A DNA stretch of 9,081 nt, taken from contig CAIRSV010000048.1 in assembly GCA_903881265.1 (NCBI GenBank), forward strand, positions 1 through 9,081, given 5' to 3'. A program made the translations under genes and the position numbers. Below the pieces are notes generated by a model, which saw only the letters and a program-made list of their open reading frames with translations, was not told the DNA's origin and did not search any database. Positions 7,186-9,081 of the stretch are shown piece after piece (position 1 is the first letter of the stretch; the number at the start of each line of letters is the position of its first letter). Origin of the DNA: an uncultured Bacteroidota bacterium. Lineage in GTDB: Bacteria > Bacteroidota > Bacteroidia > Chitinophagales > Chitinophagaceae.

Positions 7186-8055
7186 TTAATTGCCTAAATA
7201 AGTCTTCAGCAATTTACTCCGTGTGGTGGTGCGGAGTTTGGTAATGGCTTTGTCTTTGATCTGACGAACACGTTCGCGGGTCAATCCAAATTTTTCACCG
7301 ATATCTTCCAAACTCATCGGATTCTCGACACCCACACCGAAGAAGAACTTCAACACGTCTTTCTGACGATCGGTGAGTGTATTGAGTGAGCGTTCGATTT
7401 CGTCGCGGAGCGATTCGTTGTGCGCCAACTCATTGTCTGTATTAAGCGCGTTAGGGTTATTGAGTACATCGAGTAGGGTATTCTCTTCGCCATCTACGAA
7501 AGGGGCGTCTACGCTCACGTGACGGGCAGCTACACCCAAGGTGGTTTCGATTTCCTCGGCGTTTATATCAAGGATAACGGAGAGCTCTTCGGCTGAAGGT
7601 TCGCGCTGATATTCTTGCTCGAGCATCGAATAGGCTTTATTGATTTTATTGGTGAGGCCTACTTTATTAAGCGGCAGACGAACGATACGACTTTGTTCGG
7701 CAAGTGCTTGTAAAATGGATTGACGAATCCACCATACGGCGTATGAAATGAATTTAAATCCTCTTGTTTCGTCAAATCGTTGCGCAGCTTTGATCAGTCC
7801 GAGATTACCCTCGTTGATTAAATCACTGAGCGATAAACCTTGATTTTGATATTGTTTGGCAACAGAGACGACGAAACGCAGATTGGCTTTTGTGAGTTTT
7901 TCCAATGCTACTTGATCGCCTTGTTTTATTTTGACAGCTAAAGAAACTTCCTCTTCCGGTGTGATCAAATCTACTTTTCCGATTTCTTGTAGATACTTTT
8001 CAAGTGATTGACTTTCTCTATTGGTGATAGATTTAGTAATCTTAAGTTGGCGCAT
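7186..8055 (-). CDS. rpoD: Primary (housekeeping) RNA polymerase sigma factor, SigA/RpoD family
   Basis: A 289-residue sigma-70 factor that directs RNA polymerase to housekeeping promoters. Numbering from the chosen start: region 1.2 covers about 15-45 (SLEKYLQEIGKVDLITPEEE). Region 2 covers 54-117 and includes the -10-element helix GFKFISYAVWWIRQ (99-112). Region 3 covers about 126-205. Region 4 covers about 212-287, with the helix-turn-helix MSLEDIGEKFGLTRERVRQI at 247-266. Region 1.1 is absent, as is normal for the Bacteroidota primary sigma factor, which reads -33/-7 promoters instead of -35/-10. Two ATGs are possible (8061 and 8055). The one at 8053-8055 gives MRQLKITKSITNRESQSL, the usual family N-terminus, so it is preferred; the other would add only two residues. 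The gene converges on rpoC, its partner in the holoenzyme. A T-rich run follows the stop but no clean hairpin precedes it. Confidence 0.95.
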   Translation of the reverse strand: MRQLKITKSITNRESQSLEKYLQEIGKVDLITPEEEVSLAVKIKQGDQVALEKLTKANLRFVVSVAKQYQNQGLSLSDLINEGNLGLIKAAQRFDETRGFKFISYAVWWIRQSILQALAEQSRIVRLPLNKVGLTNKINKAYSMLEQEYQREPSAEELSVILDINAEEIETTLGVAARHVSVDAPFVDGEENTLLDVLNNPNALNTDNELAHNESLRDEIERSLNTLTDRQKDVLKFFFGVGVENPMSLEDIGEKFGLTRERVRQIKDKAITKLRTTTRSKLLKTYLGN

Positions 8056-8081
8056 TGACATAAGGTGGTAAAGATTTTTTC

Positions 8082-8118
8082 GTTAGTGAGTATTTTTAAT
8101 GTTAGTAAAAGTGAGTAT
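8082..8118. repeat. Direct repeat in the sigma gene leader
   Basis: GTTAGTGAGTAT (8082-8093) is repeated as GTTAGT (8101-8106) plus GTGAGTAT (8111-8118), the second copy carrying a short insertion. On the coding (minus) strand this reads ATACTCAC twice, within the predicted 5' untranslated region 30-60 bases before the start codon. A further 10-mer, TTTTAATGTT, occurs at 8094-8103 and again at 8186-8195. The role is unknown, and chance repetition in A/T-rich DNA is possible. Confidence 0.4.
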
Positions 8119-8149
8119 CTGTCAATGTTAACAGAGAATCACTATTTAG

Positions 8150-8180
8150 CAAAGCTATTGTTAAAGTCAATACAACCAAA
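8150..8180 (-). promoter_or_regulatory. Bacteroidota-type promoter of the primary sigma gene
   Basis: Read on the minus strand, a -33 element TTTG (8180-8177) is followed after exactly 19 bases by a -7 element TAGCTTTG (8157-8150). That is a full match to the Bacteroidota consensus TTTG / TAnnTTTG. Transcription would begin near 8143, giving a leader of about 85-90 bases before the sigma gene. The pattern is the one recognised by the protein encoded here, so autoregulated basal transcription is a reasonable inference. Confidence 0.72.
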
Positions 8181-8306
8181 ATATATTTTAATGTTGATTT
8201 AACAATACCTGCAAAAATAAAGCGATTAATAATTTTGAAGATTCATTGTTTTTGTTATTATTGTGGGAAGTAAAAAATGTACTTTACTAAACAACATACT
8301 TACTAG

Positions 8307-8687
8307 ATGTCAAAACGTATTCAATATAGCATAGAATTTGCAATCAGATGTTCACCGGTTATCTTATATGATTTTCTTTCGACTCCAACCGGATTGGGGG
8401 AATGGTTTGCTGATAAGGTCACTCAGCGCGAAAACAGGTTTGTTTTTCATTGGAAAGGAAACGACGAAGTAGCTGAAATGATTGCAGCCGAAGAAAATGA
8501 ATATGTCGTTTTTAAATGGGATTGGATGGATGAGAATGAATATTTTGAATTCAGAATTGAACGGAGTCCCGTTACCAACGAAACCATCTTGACGATTACA
8601 GATTATGCTGAGAAGAATGATATTAAAGATCAGGAGCAACTTTGGGGCGCGCAGATTCATGATCTGAAACATCGTGTAGGAAGCTAA
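8307..8687 (+). CDS. START-like domain protein (SRPBCC superfamily)
   Basis: A 126-residue soluble protein made of a single START-like (helix-grip, SRPBCC/AHSA1-type) domain. An N-terminal beta strand (KRIQYSIEFAIRC, 3-15) leads into the helical segment SPVILYDFLSTPTGLGEWFA (16-35), whose GL-EWFAD pattern is typical of the family. Alternating strands follow (FVFHWKG 45-51, YVVFKWDW 66-73, YFEFRIE 79-85, ETILTITDY 92-100), and a C-terminal helix (QLWGAQIHDLKHRVGS) closes the fold. This length and ending match a small protein widely found in Bacteroidota. The ligand and biochemical role are not known to me; members of the superfamily hold hydrophobic ligands in a cavity. It starts at ATG 8307 with no Shine-Dalgarno sequence and is followed 108 bases later by an LptF/LptG-family permease on the same strand, perhaps co-transcribed. 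Confidence 0.85.
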   Translation: MSKRIQYSIEFAIRCSPVILYDFLSTPTGLGEWFADKVTQRENRFVFHWKGNDEVAEMIAAEENEYVVFKWDWMDENEYFEFRIERSPVTNETILTITDYAEKNDIKDQEQLWGAQIHDLKHRVGS

Positions 8688-8795
8688 GATACCCTTCAGC
8701 ATTCGCTGCCTTGTTGTTGTTCTGTGTGCTAGTTCGTTCGAATTTATTAACCGTATTCACCACTGAGTGCGTTCGTTTTACACAAAAATTTGTTG

Positions 8796-9081
8796 TTGAA
8801 GTCATTACATAAATTTATTATCAGGTCGTTTATACCTCCCTTTATTGGGGCTTTTTTTGTGACCTGGCTAATTTTTATCATGCAGTTTATGTGGGTCTGG
8901 ATTGACGAATTCATCGGCAAAGGACTGGATGTGCTTACGATTTGTCAATTTATTGGTCTTCTTTCTACCACACTCGTGCCGATTGCCTTGCCCTTAGGCA
9001 TTCTTTTTGCCGCCATTATGACCTTCGGCAATCTGGGTGAAAGTTCGGAGTTAACAGCAATCAAAGCGGCGGGGATTTCCA
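8796..9081 (+). CDS. LptF/LptG (YjgP/YjgQ) family permease, N-terminal part (3' truncated)
   Basis: The frame opens after a TAA at 8748-8750 and runs off the right edge; 95 residues are visible from the chosen TTG at 8796. They begin (M)KSLHKFIIRSFIPPFIGAFF, which matches the family N-terminus. A first membrane segment spans about 12-35. A short polar loop, IDEFIGKGLD (36-45), follows, then a second hydrophobic segment at about 46-75 containing TLVPIALPLGILFAAIM. The conserved cytoplasmic stretch MTFGNLGESSEL is at 75-86. LptF and LptG are the inner-membrane permeases that, with the LptB ATPase, extract lipopolysaccharide and pass it to the transport bridge. Which of the two this is cannot be decided from the fragment. 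The first in-frame ATG (8880) would delete most of the first membrane helix, so a TTG start (8796, or the adjacent TTGs at 8793 and 8790) is preferred. There is no Shine-Dalgarno sequence. Confidence 0.85.
   Translation, partial: MKSLHKFIIRSFIPPFIGAFFVTWLIFIMQFMWVWIDEFIGKGLDVLTICQFIGLLSTTLVPIALPLGILFAAIMTFGNLGESSELTAIKAAGIS

Noticed and set aside
8212..8219. Second TAnnTTTG match (TATTTTTG, minus strand) upstream of the sigma gene
   Set aside because: No TTTG or TTG at the proper -33 distance; the match at 8150-8157 with its -33 element is much better. It could still be a minor start.
8364..8702. 112-codon minus-strand frame opposite the START-like gene
   Set aside because: It is a mirror of a well-supported family protein, and its translation has no recognisable features beyond hydrophobic stretches.
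1..9081. Search for CRISPR arrays, insertion sequences, phage genes and toxin-antitoxin modules
   Set aside because: No regularly spaced repeats, transposase motifs, terminal inverted repeats with target duplications, or known module proteins were seen; the window is housekeeping DNA.

Overview
The window looks like chromosomal DNA from a member of the Bacteroidota. Four things point there. The primary sigma factor is short, lacks region 1.1 and has the N-terminus typical of Bacteroidota SigA. Its own upstream region carries a clear Bacteroidota-type promoter (-33 TTTG, 19-bp spacer, -7 TAGCTTTG). None of the starts has a convincing Shine-Dalgarno sequence; the leaders are A/T-rich instead. 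Finally, a small START-like protein sits next to an LptF/LptG-family permease, a pair I associate with this phylum. Genus cannot be determined from this window.

Layout, left to right. (1) Positions 1-1263 (+) hold the C-terminal part of an M1-family aminopeptidase with its HEAT-like tail; the catalytic zinc site lies off the left edge. (2) The convergent gene rplY (L25/Ctc-type ribosomal protein, minus strand, 1386-1970) ends at a strong hairpin terminator at 1334-1364. (3) A gap of about 440 bp (2055-2494) contains inverted repeats and some coding-like but unproven minus-strand frames. (4) A complete rpoC (2495-6814, +), encoding the beta-prime subunit of RNA polymerase, ends in a GAAA-tetraloop intrinsic terminator (6840-6868). 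(5) The next intergenic space carries a structured element (about 7031-7159) that is a good candidate for a Bacteroidota noncoding RNA. (6) The primary sigma factor gene (minus strand, 7186-8055) converges on rpoC. (7) A divergent promoter region (8056-8306) separates it from a START-like protein gene (8307-8687, +). (8) The 5' part of an LptF/LptG-family permease gene starts at a TTG (8796) and runs off the right edge.

Functionally this is mostly housekeeping DNA: two transcription-machinery genes (beta-prime and sigma), one ribosomal protein, one peptidase and an envelope-biogenesis pair. No mobile element, CRISPR array, toxin-antitoxin or phage gene was seen. The most unusual point is gene order. 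rpoC has no rpoB immediately upstream and instead stands alone beside a divergent rplY and a convergent sigma gene. rplY is likewise separated from the neighbours it often has. I found no convincing new multi-gene system. The points worth a second look are the isolated rpoC, the candidate structured RNA and the unexplained 2055-2494 gap.
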